A stretch of DNA of 18,426 nucleotides from Bifidobacteriaceae bacterium (GCA_031255075.1 JAIRTF010000125.1:1-18426); one strand, 5' to 3'. Shown: positions 7,255-15,521, counted from the stretch's first letter. Numbers and translations are program-made. The notes: a model not told the origin generated them from the letters alone.

Positions 7255-8568
7255 ATGGCCACGATTAGGCGTCACCGCCGGAACAGCTACCTGGCTTCCC
7301 TGTGCGCCGCTACGGCGGCCTTCGCCGTGCTGCTGTGGGGCGCGGTTGAACCAGCTGCGGACGCCAAGAGCCGCGATGACCTGGAGAAGCAACAGGCCCA
7401 GATCCAGTCCGAACTGAGCCAACTGCGCATTGACTTGGAAGGCACCTCGAAAGAACTCCAAGACGCCTACGCCAATCTGGAAGAAGCCAACAAGAAGCTG
7501 CCTCTGGCTCAAGCCACCCTGGAAGTGGCCGAATCCGAATACGCCGCCGCTGAGCAAGAACACCAGGAAACAGTTGCCGCCTTGGAGTTGGCCGAATCCC
7601 AACGTGACGAGGTCACCCAACAGCTAGCCCAAGATGAAGAGGTTGTTGAACAGTCGCGGCTGTCGATTGGTGTGCTGGCCAGGGATGCCATGATGGGACG
7701 CGCCGCCGGAGATTCCGACCTGATGGTGCTGATGGGCGCCTCCTCGATTGACCAGGCAGCCGGCGACATGATGGCCGCCAGCGCCTCCGCCCGGGCCCGC
7801 GATTCGATTCTGACCCAGGCCCAGGAATCGGTTGGGCTGAACAAGAACCGCAAGGCCCGCCTGGAGTCTGTCACCACGGAGATCGCCGCGCTGAAGGTCA
7901 AAGCCGAAGAGGCACTGGCCAAGGCTGAACAAGCCCGCCTGGCAGCTGAAGCCGCCAAAGCCGAACTTGAAGCCCTGCAGGCTTCGCTGGTCGCATTGGC
8001 CGGCGAATTGGAAGCCCAAAAGGCCGCTGAAGAAGCCAAACAGGCTGATCTTGAAAACCAGAAGAAGCAGGTCCAGGCCGACCTCAACAAGCTGCTGGAA
8101 GAAGAGGCCCGCAAGGCCAACGTTTCCGGCGGCGGCGCAGTGCCGCCCCCAACGCCCGGATTCTACGGCTGGCCGTTGTCCTCGCTGCGGGTCGCTTCAC
8201 CATTCGGGTGGCGGGTCCACCCGATCTACGGCACCCGCCGGCACCATGACGGCGTGGACCTGTCGGCATCCTGTTCCCAGCCGATCTTCGCCTCGGCCGG
8301 CGGCAAGGTGATCTTCACCGGTTGGGCCGGCGGCTACGGTAACCGAGTGGTCATCAGCCATGGGAACGTCAACGGCGCGTTGATGTTCTCCACCTACAAC
8401 CACATCGAAAACGGCGGCATCATTGTGTCCACCGGCCAGACAGTGGTCAAGGGCCAACAGGTGGCCCGAGTTGGCACCACCGGCGCTTCGACCGGCTGTC
8501 ACCTGCACTTCGAGATAGGGGTGGGCTCTGCCACCGGCGTGGTGAACCCGATGAACTACATCTCGTAA
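7255..8568 (+). CDS. Secreted coiled-coil M23 (LytM-type) peptidoglycan peptidase, probable FtsEX effector
   Basis: A 437-residue exported protein. A basic start and hydrophobic stretch (about 1-37) form a signal peptide with likely cleavage after AADA. Two long charged helical coiled coils follow (about 38-138 and 185-288, rich in Ala, Glu, Lys and Gln), separated by a Met/Ala-rich segment (140-180). Then come a Gly/Pro linker and an M23 domain from about 305 to the end. The zinc ligands are intact: His331 and Asp335 in HHDGVD, and His416/His418 in GCHLHFE, so it should be an active endopeptidase, unlike degenerate EnvC. Cys340 and Cys415 may pair. The ATG is chosen because GAGGAG lies seven bases upstream; a GTG at 7240 adds five residues. 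The layout matches hydrolases activated by FtsEX (EnvC, PcsB, RipC), and adjacency to ftsX supports that role. Confidence 0.9.
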   Translation: MATIRRHRRNSYLASLCAATAAFAVLLWGAVEPAADAKSRDDLEKQQAQIQSELSQLRIDLEGTSKELQDAYANLEEANKKLPLAQATLEVAESEYAAAEQEHQETVAALELAESQRDEVTQQLAQDEEVVEQSRLSIGVLARDAMMGRAAGDSDLMVLMGASSIDQAAGDMMAASASARARDSILTQAQESVGLNKNRKARLESVTTEIAALKVKAEEALAKAEQARLAAEAAKAELEALQASLVALAGELEAQKAAEEAKQADLENQKKQVQADLNKLLEEEARKANVSGGGAVPPPTPGFYGWPLSSLRVASPFGWRVHPIYGTRRHHDGVDLSASCSQPIFASAGGKVIFTGWAGGYGNRVVISHGNVNGALMFSTYNHIENGGIIVSTGQTVVKGQQVARVGTTGASTGCHLHFEIGVGSATGVVNPMNYIS

Positions 8569-8577
8569 GCTAGGGCG

Positions 8578-9054
8578 GTGCCTAAACCGACCGGCCGGGT
8601 AGTGGTCGCCACCAACCGCCGCGCCCGCCACGAATACCACCTTGACCAGACCTTGGAGGCCGGCTTGGTGTTGACTGGCACCGAAGTCAAAGCCCTGCGC
8701 GCCGGTTTGGCCTCATTGGTGGACGGTTGGGTGTCCTTCGATGGCGGCGAAGCCTGGTTGGAAGGGGTTCACATCCCCGAATACTCCATGGGTACCTGGG
8801 CCAATCACGCACCGCGCCGCAAACGGAAACTGCTGCTCCACAAGGACCAGATTCGCAAATGGCGGGCCAAAGCCTCAGAGGCCGGCGTGACCGTCATCCC
8901 GTTGCAGTTGTACTTCCTTGATGGCCGGGCCAAAGTGGAGATTGCCCTGGCCCGCGGCAAGCACGCTTGGGACAAGCGCCAAGCGCTCCGCGAACGTCAG
9001 GACAACCTGGAAGCCCGCCGAGCCATGCGTTCGCGCCTTTACACCCACAAATAG
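8578..9054 (+). CDS. smpB: SsrA-binding protein SmpB
   Basis: The protein partner of tmRNA in trans-translation: it binds the tRNA-like end of tmRNA and enters the A site of stalled ribosomes. It is 158 residues, the usual length. Recognisable parts are RRARHEYHLDQTLEAGLVLTG (split across residues 15-34), the VKALRAG motif at 37-43, the KLLLHKDQI segment at 84-92, and the basic C-terminal tail GKHAWDKRQALRERQ, which senses the empty mRNA channel. The GTG start lies ten bases after the M23 stop, so translation is probably coupled. Its RNA partner ssrA is in the same window, about 8.6 kb downstream. Confidence 0.97.
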   Translation: MPKPTGRVVVATNRRARHEYHLDQTLEAGLVLTGTEVKALRAGLASLVDGWVSFDGGEAWLEGVHIPEYSMGTWANHAPRRKRKLLLHKDQIRKWRAKASEAGVTVIPLQLYFLDGRAKVEIALARGKHAWDKRQALRERQDNLEARRAMRSRLYTHK

Positions 9055-9094
9055 GGCGGTCGATGCCGCTTGGCCGGGTTGGTCTGGAGGGCGG

Positions 9095-9100
9095 TAGCCT
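9095..9100 (+). promoter_or_regulatory. Candidate -10 box placed for leaderless alkD transcription
   Basis: TAGCCT ends exactly six bases before the GTG at 9107, which would make the first base of the start codon the first base of the transcript. A TTGGCC at 9070-9075 is a possible -35 with a 19-base spacer. No well-placed Shine-Dalgarno sequence precedes the gene: GGAGGG is 15 bases away. Confidence 0.45.
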
Positions 9101-9106
9101 GAGCCG

Positions 9107-9763
9107 GTGGAGTCTTTGGGTGAACTGATCAAGGCTGGATTGGCGGCCCAGGCTGATCCGTCCCGAGCTGCTGGGCAGCAGGCCTATATGAAATCCGCCA
9201 TGCCGTTCTATGGGGTGCGGGCTGGTGACGTGCGGAAGCTGACTCTGACCTTGGGGCGGGCTGCCAAGCTGAGTTGGGAACAGATCGCCGCCGTATCGCG
9301 GCAACTGTGGGACCAGGCTGAACGCCGCGAGGAACGCTACGCGGCCATCGAATTGACGGCCCTGGCCAAGGGCCGGCTGGAGTTGGTTGACCTGTACGAA
9401 TACCAGGTGCGGGACGGCGCCTGGTGGGATTTCACTGATTCGATTGCCCATCGGATAGCTGATCTGCACCGGTCCCACCCGCAGGAAACCGCAGAACTGA
9501 CCCGCCGTTGGGCCGGCGAAGACAGCCTGTGGGTGCGGCGATTGGCGATCATTGGACAATTAGGCCTGAAGCAAGCCACGGACAAACAGCTGCTGGCTGA
9601 GGTGATCGCAGCCAACCTGGCCGATCAAGAATTCTTCATCCGCAAAGCCATCGGCTGGGCGCTGCGCGACCTGGCCCGAACCGACCCGGAATGGGTGCGA
9701 GCCCAGGCGGCTAGTTGGCCGCTCAGCCCACTCAGCCGACGTGAAGCCCTCAAGCATCTGTAG
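9107..9763 (+). CDS. DNA alkylation repair protein, AlkD-type HEAT-repeat glycosylase
   Basis: A 218-residue all-helical protein of the AlkC/AlkD family, whose members remove positively charged alkylated bases such as 3-methyladenine and 7-methylguanine from DNA without flipping the base. The early YMKSAMPFYGVRAGDVRK segment is typical. Key residues of Bacillus cereus AlkD (Trp109, Asp113, Arg148, Trp187) have likely equivalents here: Trp107 and Asp111 in WWDFTDS, Arg145 in WVRRLAIIGQ, and Trp184 in IRKAIGWALRDLAR, with nearly the same spacing. The protein should therefore be active. The GTG start is supported by a -10 box six bases upstream. It is probably its own transcription unit after smpB. 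Confidence 0.9.
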   Translation: MESLGELIKAGLAAQADPSRAAGQQAYMKSAMPFYGVRAGDVRKLTLTLGRAAKLSWEQIAAVSRQLWDQAERREERYAAIELTALAKGRLELVDLYEYQVRDGAWWDFTDSIAHRIADLHRSHPQETAELTRRWAGEDSLWVRRLAIIGQLGLKQATDKQLLAEVIAANLADQEFFIRKAIGWALRDLARTDPEWVRAQAASWPLSPLSRREALKHL

Positions 9764-9839
9764 GCCCGGCGCCTTCCACCTCGAACCAGGTAGCGCCAGA
9801 CCGCCGGGAGGAGCGGGCGTGGGCCTACGGCGAACGAAT

Positions 9840-9845
9840 TAGGCT
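9840..9845 (+). promoter_or_regulatory. Candidate -10 box placed for leaderless ppk2 transcription
   Basis: TAGGCT ends six bases before the ATG at 9852, the spacing expected if transcription starts at the A of the start codon. There is no Shine-Dalgarno sequence in between, and no strong -35 element is visible. Confidence 0.5.
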
Positions 9846-9851
9846 GAGAAC

Positions 9852-10721
9852 ATGAGCTTGCCAGCCATCCCGGAACACCAACCCCATCCGCAGAACCCAC
9901 CGAAGCTTTCGACCAAAGCCTATGAGAAGGAGCTTTACCGCCTGCAAGGCGAACTGGTCACCATGCAGGAGTGGATCAGACGTGAAGGCAAGCGCCTGGT
10001 GGTGATCTTTGAGGGCCGGGATGCGGCCGGGAAGGGCAGCGCCATCGCCAGGATCACCCAGTACCTGAACCCGCGCTATTGCCATATCGCCGCGCTGCCC
10101 AAACCGACCCAACGCGAAGAGGGCCAGTGGTACTTCCAACGGTATGTGGCGCATCTGCCATCAGCCGGGGAGATCACCATCTTTGACCGTTCTTGGTACA
10201 ACCGGGCTGGGGTGGAACGGGTGATGGGTTTCGCCACCCAGGCGCAGTACAAGCTGTTCCTCCGCCAGGCTCCCATCTTTGAGGACCTACTCATCCAAGA
10301 CGGCATTATGCTGCGGAAATACTGGTTCTCTGTCAGTGACGTGGAGCAGGAGAAGCGTTTCCAGGACCGCATGAAGGACCCGCTGCGCCGGTGGAAGCTC
10401 AGTGCCATGGACATGGCGGCCATCACCCGCTGGGAAGAGTATTCACGGGCCAAGGACGACATGTTCTTGGCCACCGACACGGTTACCTCGCCCTGGTTCA
10501 CAGTCGAATCAGAAGACAAGAAGCGTTCGCGAATCAACGTCATGGCGCATCTGTTGTCCTCGGTGCCATACGAACACTTGGAACCGGAACCACTCGAAGT
10601 GCCGCCCCGGCCGCCATTGAAGGACTACTACCGGCCGCCCCGGGATGTGGAGAACCACTACGTGCCGGATGTGGCCGCCGCCTTGGAACGCAAACCGAAG
10701 AAGTCCCACCTCGAAGCCTGA
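9852..10721 (+). CDS. ppk2: Polyphosphate kinase 2
   Basis: A 289-residue, one-domain PPK2 that moves phosphate between polyphosphate and nucleoside diphosphates. Walker A is FEGRDAAGKGSAIARI (GRDAAGKGS at 55-63), the Walker B region is ITIFDRSWYNRAGVERVMGF with Asp112, and the lid and C-terminal motifs are DPLRRWKLSAMD and ITRWEEYSRAKDDM. The length and motifs fit class I PPK2, which mostly makes nucleoside triphosphates from polyphosphate; the class assignment is inference. It has its own leaderless-type -10 box and converges on the ABC operon. Nothing nearby makes polyphosphate. Confidence 0.93.
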   Translation: MSLPAIPEHQPHPQNPPKLSTKAYEKELYRLQGELVTMQEWIRREGKRLVVIFEGRDAAGKGSAIARITQYLNPRYCHIAALPKPTQREEGQWYFQRYVAHLPSAGEITIFDRSWYNRAGVERVMGFATQAQYKLFLRQAPIFEDLLIQDGIMLRKYWFSVSDVEQEKRFQDRMKDPLRRWKLSAMDMAAITRWEEYSRAKDDMFLATDTVTSPWFTVESEDKKRSRINVMAHLLSSVPYEHLEPEPLEVPPRPPLKDYYRPPRDVENHYVPDVAAALERKPKKSHLEA

Positions 10722-10760
10722 GCCACCACCCGACCGCGCCAATCCGAACCAGGGACCGGG

Positions 10761-10855
10761 GGCCGTCAACGGCCGCGCCAGCGGCATCCGGTCGCCGCCT
10801 AGCCGGGCACGTACGTGAGCCGTGCCGAGGTACGGGGGGCGATGCCGCGGCATCG
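10761..10855. terminator. Inverted repeats between the converging ppk2 and ABC operons
   Basis: The 140-base gap between the two converging stop codons holds a short hairpin, GGCCG-TCAA-CGGCC (10761-10774), and a perfect 16-base palindrome, CGATGCCGCGGCATCG (10840-10855), seven bases beyond the permease stop. Both could slow converging polymerases. Neither is followed by a T-run, so termination is inferred from position only. Confidence 0.3.
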
Positions 10856-10861
10856 ACCGTC

Positions 10862-12106
10862 TCAGATGGCGCGGAGAGCTTCGGTGGGGGACAGGCGAGC
10901 CGCCTTCAAAGCCGGATACAGGCCGGCGATGGCGCCAATCGCGATTGACACGACCGGCGCGGCCGGCAACACCCACAACGGCATGGCGAAGGCCGAATGG
11001 GTGGCGGCGGTGAAAATGAAGGTGGCATAGGCGCCCAGCCCTAGGCCCAACAGGCCGCCAATCAAGCCGATGAAGGCAGCCTCCAACACAAACTGGACCG
11101 CGATCTGCCCGGTCCGGGCCCCGATCGCCCGCCGCAGACCCACTTCGCCGCGCCGTTCCATGACCGCCACCACCATGGTGTTGGCAATGCCTATACCGCC
11201 AATCAGTAACGCCAAACCGCCCAGGCCCAGAGACAGGGTCTGGAACATCTTGTCCACCATCATGGAGGCGGAGAACAGGTCTGACAGCTGGGTGACGGAC
11301 ACACCGTTGGGTTGTTCGGGGTTGGCGGTGGCCGGGATGACCTGTCTGACCGCGGCTGACCGGCCGGGTGCGGATGCCACGTAGATCGAGGCGATCTCTG
11401 TGTCCGGATACAGTTCGGCAGTGAAGTCGGGCGCCAGAAAGGCGGTCGAATCCATTTCTTGGGCCAGTTCAATCCGGTCCAGCACGCCGATCACCGCCCA
11501 CCAGCGTTGGGCTATCCAAATGCGGGCTCCCACGCCCACGCCCAGCCGGCGGGCCGCGCCGTTGGCCAAGACCACGGTTGGCAAGCCGGAGGCGGCCTGG
11601 TCAAACCATTTGCCTTCGGCCAAGCCAACTCTGAGGGTCCGCATCAGATCGCCTTCCGCCACTGAGGCGGTGATGCCGCCGGATTGGCCTTCGGGAATTA
11701 GCGCTGACCGGTAGACACCAACCTGGTCCAAATCCCGCCGGGCCAGCACTCCTTCGACCGGAGCAATCCGGGCGATCATGGCCGGCGCGGAGGCCGGCAA
11801 CGGAATGGGCGGCTCGCTACCGTACATGTCGGTTGAACCAGGGTGAACCACCAGCAGGTTGGCGCCTTGGCGGTCCATTTCGGCCCGGATTTCGGCTTGC
11901 ACCGAAGCGGGAATGCCCTGCATCGCCACCAGGGCGGCTATGCCGATGGCTATTCCCAAAGCTGACAGGCCGGTGCGCACCAGGCGGGTGCGTGGCCCCA
12001 ACGCCGCAGTGGCCACCACATCGGTTGGCCGCAAGTGTTTGCGCCGCCGCTTTGTCTTGTCCGATGCCGCGCCCCGTCTCCCGAAGAAGGCTTTCAGTCG
12101 GGTCAC
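10862..12106 (-). CDS. MacB-type ABC transporter permease
   Basis: A 414-residue membrane protein of the MacB/FtsX-like permease family. A long basic cytoplasmic start (1-40) leads to the first membrane segment (about 43-63). A large extracytoplasmic MacB-PCD domain runs from about 66 to 285, and three C-terminal membrane segments lie near 295-317, 340-365 and 375-400. The MERRGEVGLRRAIGAR motif after the second segment is characteristic. The GTG start overlaps the ATPase stop as GTGA. With the adaptor and ATPase it should form a MacAB-like complex; the substrate could be a drug, peptide or lipid and is not shown by the sequence. Confidence 0.92.
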   Translation of the reverse strand: MTRLKAFFGRRGAASDKTKRRRKHLRPTDVVATAALGPRTRLVRTGLSALGIAIGIAALVAMQGIPASVQAEIRAEMDRQGANLLVVHPGSTDMYGSEPPIPLPASAPAMIARIAPVEGVLARRDLDQVGVYRSALIPEGQSGGITASVAEGDLMRTLRVGLAEGKWFDQAASGLPTVVLANGAARRLGVGVGARIWIAQRWWAVIGVLDRIELAQEMDSTAFLAPDFTAELYPDTEIASIYVASAPGRSAAVRQVIPATANPEQPNGVSVTQLSDLFSASMMVDKMFQTLSLGLGGLALLIGGIGIANTMVVAVMERRGEVGLRRAIGARTGQIAVQFVLEAAFIGLIGGLLGLGLGAYATFIFTAATHSAFAMPLWVLPAAPVVSIAIGAIAGLYPALKAARLSPTEALRAI

Positions 12107-12774
12107 TCGGAGGCCTCGCCGTCAAGCATGTGGATTTGGCGGCCCATCTGATCTGCCAAAGCCAAATCGTGGGTGATCACTACCACGGTGGTGCCGGCAT
12201 CATTGGCAGACCGCAGGCAGTCCATCACCACCCGGCCGGAGGCTTGGTCCAAGGCGCCGGTCGGTTCATCGGCAAAGACCACCGCCGGTTCCCCGGCAAT
12301 GGCCCGGGCAATCGCCACCCGCTGCTGTTCACCGCCAGATAGCTGACCGGGGCGGTGGCCGGCTCGCGGTGTCAGACCCACCCGGTCCAGTGCGGCATCG
12401 GCCCGGCGGCGGCGTTCAGCGGCCCCAAGTCCTTGGTAGAGCATCCCAACGGCCACGTTGTCCCGGGCGGTCAAAGCTGGCAGCAGGTAGAACTGCTGGA
12501 AAACGAACCCGATCTGATCAGACCGGGCCTGGGACCTGGCCGCTTCGGACAGGGCCGCCACGTTCACGCCGTCCAACCAGACCTCACCGGCAGTGGGTTT
12601 GTCCAACAACCCCATCAGCGACAGCAAAGTGGTCTTACCAGAGCCGGACGGCCCCACCACGCCCACGAATTCGCCCCGGTCAATGTCCAATGACACCTCT
12701 TTCAAGGCGTACAGCGGCGGGTTTCCGGGATAGACCTTGGACACACCGCGCAGCGCCAGGTGCCCCATGGTCAT
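12103..12774 (-). CDS. MacB/LolD-type ABC transporter ATP-binding protein
   Basis: A 223-residue ATPase with Walker A GPSGSGKTT (41-49), Q-loop VFQQFYLLPALTARDNV (91-107), signature LSGGEQQR (145-152), Walker B with FADEPTGALD (167-176) and the switch histidine at 202. The FQQFYLLPALTARDNV sequence is typical of the MacB/LolD group, which drives mechanotransmission rather than classical import. The ATG overlaps the adaptor stop as ATGA, and its own stop overlaps the permease start as GTGA. Confidence 0.95.
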   Translation of the reverse strand: MTMGHLALRGVSKVYPGNPPLYALKEVSLDIDRGEFVGVVGPSGSGKTTLLSLMGLLDKPTAGEVWLDGVNVAALSEAARSQARSDQIGFVFQQFYLLPALTARDNVAVGMLYQGLGAAERRRRADAALDRVGLTPRAGHRPGQLSGGEQQRVAIARAIAGEPAVVFADEPTGALDQASGRVVMDCLRSANDAGTTVVVITHDLALADQMGRQIHMLDGEASE

Positions 12775-14198
12775 GCGATCACCACCTCATCGCCCTCTTT
12801 GAGCTGACCATAGGTGGGGATGACCTCCACCAAGGTGTCCTGGATTAGGCCAATGTCCACGCCAACCAGTGTTCCGTCCACCAGTTCGACGGCGTAGCCG
12901 CCTTCGGACAAAGCCAGCAGAGCGGTGACGGGGACCACCAGGGTGTCTTCGGCGGCGTCTTGGACCAGAGTGATGGTGACCGCTGTGATGCCGTTTTCAG
13001 CCAACGCTGCCTGGTCCTCAATATCTATCCGGGCCCGGGCCGGCAACAGCTCCCCGGTCTCCGGGTTGGTGGTCGGCTGGGAAACATCCGCCACCGTGCC
13101 GGCCAGCACTACGCCATCCGGCAGCAGCACCTCCACTTGGGCGCCAGTCACCATGACCCGCCGCTGGGCTTCAGTCAAATCAGCCTGAGCGAAAACGGTG
13201 GTCGATGTCCACGTCACCAATGGGCCGGTCGCCGGTTGGCCAAGGGTGGCCAGGACTTGGTCAACCCGCATTTCTTCGGTCGGCACAATCAGCAGATCCT
13301 TCGGACCCACAGCGGAAAGCGCTGCCTGGTCAGCCTTCAACTGGGCGGCCCGTTGGGCAGCCTGGGCAGCGGAAACACCGGCCTGTTCAGCGGAAGAATC
13401 AGCCGGCTTGTTCAGATCCGCCAGACCGGCCTGGGCCACCTTGAGGGTGTCCTGGGCGGCCGCCACATCGCACAACCCGCCAGGCCCGGGGTTTTCCGCT
13501 TTGTCTTGGGCAGTGCAGGCGCGGGCGGCGCTGAGCGCCCGGTTGGCCGCGGAAACCTCGGCTTCGGCAGCCGCCAGATCACGTGCGGGCGGTCCCTGCC
13601 GGGCCATCCGCAAGGCTTGTTGGGCGGCGGCAACGGACTGGTTGGCTTCAGTCAGGGCGGCGTTGGCCTCTTCCCGGGCGGCTACGGCATCTGGCCGGGT
13701 GGACGGCGCCGGGTAGGCGGCGTCGGCATACAACTTGTCGATGGCGGCGGCCAGCGTTTCGTCGTACGGGCGGGCGGCGGTCGGCGGGCCGGCGTCATAA
13801 CCCAACTGGTTCAACGCCGCCCGCAGCGTGTCTACGTCAATGCCGGACATGCCGGCGGCCAGGTCCCGCCACAACGGCACATCACCCGGCAACAAGAAGA
13901 CTGGGTTGCCTTCTACTTCCAAGAGCGGTTCACCCACCCGATGGGTGGAACCAGGCTCCGGCAACTTGGTGATAACACCGCTGGCGCCGGCCAGCTCTTG
14001 GGCCTCGCCGTAGCCCAAGGTGCCGCGCAACTGCAACCCCGCTACCAGCGAGGTGCGTTGGACTACGGCAGTAGGCGCCTCGGTTTGGCGGCGGTCATTG
14101 GATTTGTTGTGGCTGACACCCCACCAAATGGCTACCACCGCTCCGGTCGCCAAGACCGCCACGGTGACCGCGGCTGCGATCCAACCTTTCTTGCTCAC
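12771..14198 (-). CDS. Membrane-fusion-type adaptor with peptidoglycan-binding domain (MacA/HlyD-like)
   Basis: A 475-residue, membrane-anchored adaptor. One membrane segment (about 6-27) is followed by a first half of a lipoyl/barrel region (about 45-100), then a short peptidoglycan-binding domain (about 115-162: GMSGIDVDTLRAALNQLGYD and a YDETLAAAI motif). Next come an Ala-rich helical hairpin (about 172-297) and the second half of the barrel (about 330-475). Inserting a wall-binding domain in the adaptor is a known feature of Gram-positive MacA-like proteins. The GTG start overlaps the lipoprotein stop as GTGA. Cys228 and Cys243 flank the hairpin tip and could form a disulfide. Confidence 0.88.
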   Translation of the reverse strand: MSKKGWIAAAVTVAVLATGAVVAIWWGVSHNKSNDRRQTEAPTAVVQRTSLVAGLQLRGTLGYGEAQELAGASGVITKLPEPGSTHRVGEPLLEVEGNPVFLLPGDVPLWRDLAAGMSGIDVDTLRAALNQLGYDAGPPTAARPYDETLAAAIDKLYADAAYPAPSTRPDAVAAREEANAALTEANQSVAAAQQALRMARQGPPARDLAAAEAEVSAANRALSAARACTAQDKAENPGPGGLCDVAAAQDTLKVAQAGLADLNKPADSSAEQAGVSAAQAAQRAAQLKADQAALSAVGPKDLLIVPTEEMRVDQVLATLGQPATGPLVTWTSTTVFAQADLTEAQRRVMVTGAQVEVLLPDGVVLAGTVADVSQPTTNPETGELLPARARIDIEDQAALAENGITAVTITLVQDAAEDTLVVPVTALLALSEGGYAVELVDGTLVGVDIGLIQDTLVEVIPTYGQLKEGDEVVIA

Positions 14199-15211
14199 TG
14201 CCCACCTGCTCCTGTTGCCGACCCGTCCGGTAGCTGTACCAAACTCTGTTGATTCTCTGTAATGATGGCGTCCAGTTCCAGCAGGTGGTCCCATGATTCG
14301 TTCTCAGTGTCCGCCAAACTGCTGGTCCCATCCCAGCCTGGAGAGTCGAAACCGATGTTGATTACGGGGATCGGATAGTCCTGGAGAGTTTGTTCCAGCA
14401 GCTTGGCATCCGGGTGCTCACCAAGGGCTTGAACCGCTTCCGCTTGGGCCTCAGCCGCTTGGACATCAAAGGCCGGGCATTCGGCCAGTAAGGCGCGCAG
14501 TTCGGCGGGGGTTGTGTCTACCGGCAGCACGGCGGTGGGATAGGTATCGAAGCCGTCAACCTTGGCGGGGAGCGGATCGGCCAGGTCGGGGTAACCGTGG
14601 AGGCGGGCACATTTGACCCAATTCAAGGTGCCCTCAAAGATGATCTGCTTCTGTTCCAGTTCTTGGTCCGGGCCGGTCACCATCACAGGTTCGGTGTAAG
14701 CGGACTGGGTCAAACACCGTTGCCAAGCGGGGCTGTAGTCCACGCCGTCCACCACCAGATAGGGAGGGTTGAGGGGCTCATCGGGGTCCTCTGAGGCGCT
14801 CGGATCCGGGTCTGAAGTGGGCTCCTTGGGGGTACCCGGGTTTGCCGGCGGTGGGGTGGCGGGATCTGGTTCTACCACCGTGCCGGTGTATTTGGCGACC
14901 AGTTCCCGGTTCTTGGCCATCAGCGCCTCGACATCGCCCTCGGCACCGGTGCTAGCACCGCCGCCACCGGTGGCGAATCCGCCCAGCGAATACTCATAGG
15001 CGCGGGCATCGTTGAAAACAATGCTTTGTTGGCCGTTGGGCAGAGATTCCAAAGCGGCCGGAACCGAGGCCTCGGTCAGGCAGTCAAGCATCGCTTCGGC
15101 GGTGGCCGCTTGGTCTCCACCGGATGGGGCGTCATCTTCGGAGTTGGAACAGCCGGCCAATGTCAGGGCAGTGGCAGCAATCAATCCGATGGTCCAACTA
15201 TGGCGTTTCAT
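14195..15211 (-). CDS. Lipoprotein of unknown function, first gene of the MacAB-like operon
   Basis: A 338-residue exported lipoprotein. The signal peptide ends in the lipobox LAGC with lipidated Cys21. A Pro/Asp-rich low-complexity linker lies at about 113-150. Four further cysteines (44, 166, 201 and 245) occur; the stretch NWVKCARLHGYPDLADPLP (197-215) resembles the Cys-x-Arg-x-x-Gly-x-x-x-PDP signature of lipoproteins found next to MacAB-like exporters in actinobacteria. MLDCLTEASVP (41-51) may be a weaker copy. The start is supported by AAGGTGAG about eight bases upstream. The position suggests a solute-capture or accessory subunit, but I do not know its ligand. Confidence 0.75.
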   Translation of the reverse strand: MKRHSWTIGLIAATALTLAGCSNSEDDAPSGGDQAATAEAMLDCLTEASVPAALESLPNGQQSIVFNDARAYEYSLGGFATGGGGASTGAEGDVEALMAKNRELVAKYTGTVVEPDPATPPPANPGTPKEPTSDPDPSASEDPDEPLNPPYLVVDGVDYSPAWQRCLTQSAYTEPVMVTGPDQELEQKQIIFEGTLNWVKCARLHGYPDLADPLPAKVDGFDTYPTAVLPVDTTPAELRALLAECPAFDVQAAEAQAEAVQALGEHPDAKLLEQTLQDYPIPVINIGFDSPGWDGTSSLADTENESWDHLLELDAIITENQQSLVQLPDGSATGAGGQ

Positions 15212-15320
15212 CTGGCTATCTCACCTTCTGTCGGGGGTAGTCGCGGTAGCGCGGGGTGCCTCGCACCGGCCGGCTGTTCGCGTTGGTGCGGAACAGGCCG
15301 GCGAATGCGTTCGCTATCCC

Positions 15321-15326
15321 AGGTTA
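15321..15326 (-). promoter_or_regulatory. Candidate -10 box for the lipoprotein-ABC operon
   Basis: TAACCT on the minus strand, with a weak -35-like TGACTC about 19 bases upstream. It would give a leader of about 100 bases before the lipoprotein start, which carries a good ribosome-binding site, consistent with a leadered transcript. Confidence 0.3.
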
Positions 15327-15509
15327 GGGGAGAGCGTTGAACTGTGAGTCATGCCCAGGTACTGGTCAGGTCCCAATCCTGGGTTCAGCGCGCCGTTTCC
15401 CTGGGCGTCGGTTGGCGGCAGTGGGAACGATGCCGCGCGCCACCGTTCTTCGGGACCATGCCCGGCCGAAACTCTGGGCTTAGTGACAGCGGGTCTCAGG
15501 GCTGATTGA

Positions 15510-15515
15510 TAACCT
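15510..15515 (+). promoter_or_regulatory. Candidate -10 box placed for leaderless MFS transcription
   Basis: TAACCT ends exactly six bases before the GTG at 15522. No Shine-Dalgarno sequence lies in the six-base gap. The -35 region contains GTGACA at 15483-15488, but with a 21-base spacer that is too long to be convincing. Confidence 0.45.
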
Positions 15516-15521
15516 GGCGCG

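Larger units (their letters stand above)
15212..15521. other. Divergent intergenic region between the lipoprotein and MFS genes
   Basis: A 310-base region with no gene. It holds two copies of the octamer TAACCTGG in opposite directions (minus strand 15326-15319, plus strand 15510-15517), each of which could be a -10 box firing outward. It also holds an inverted repeat CCCAGG/CCTGGG (15354-15359 and 15378-15383) that could be an operator or hairpin. No regulator gene lies next to it. Confidence 0.5.

Noticed and set aside
12960..14252. A 430-codon plus-strand open frame opposite the adaptor gene
   Set aside because: It is antisense to a gene with clear domains, is Gly/Arg/Gln-rich without any recognisable motif, and reflects the lack of stop codons in GC-rich DNA.
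15424..15445. GGAAC followed by GTT upstream of the MFS gene, considered as a third SigR promoter
   Set aside because: The spacer is 16 bases, two short of the SigR pattern, and it lies far from the start codon.
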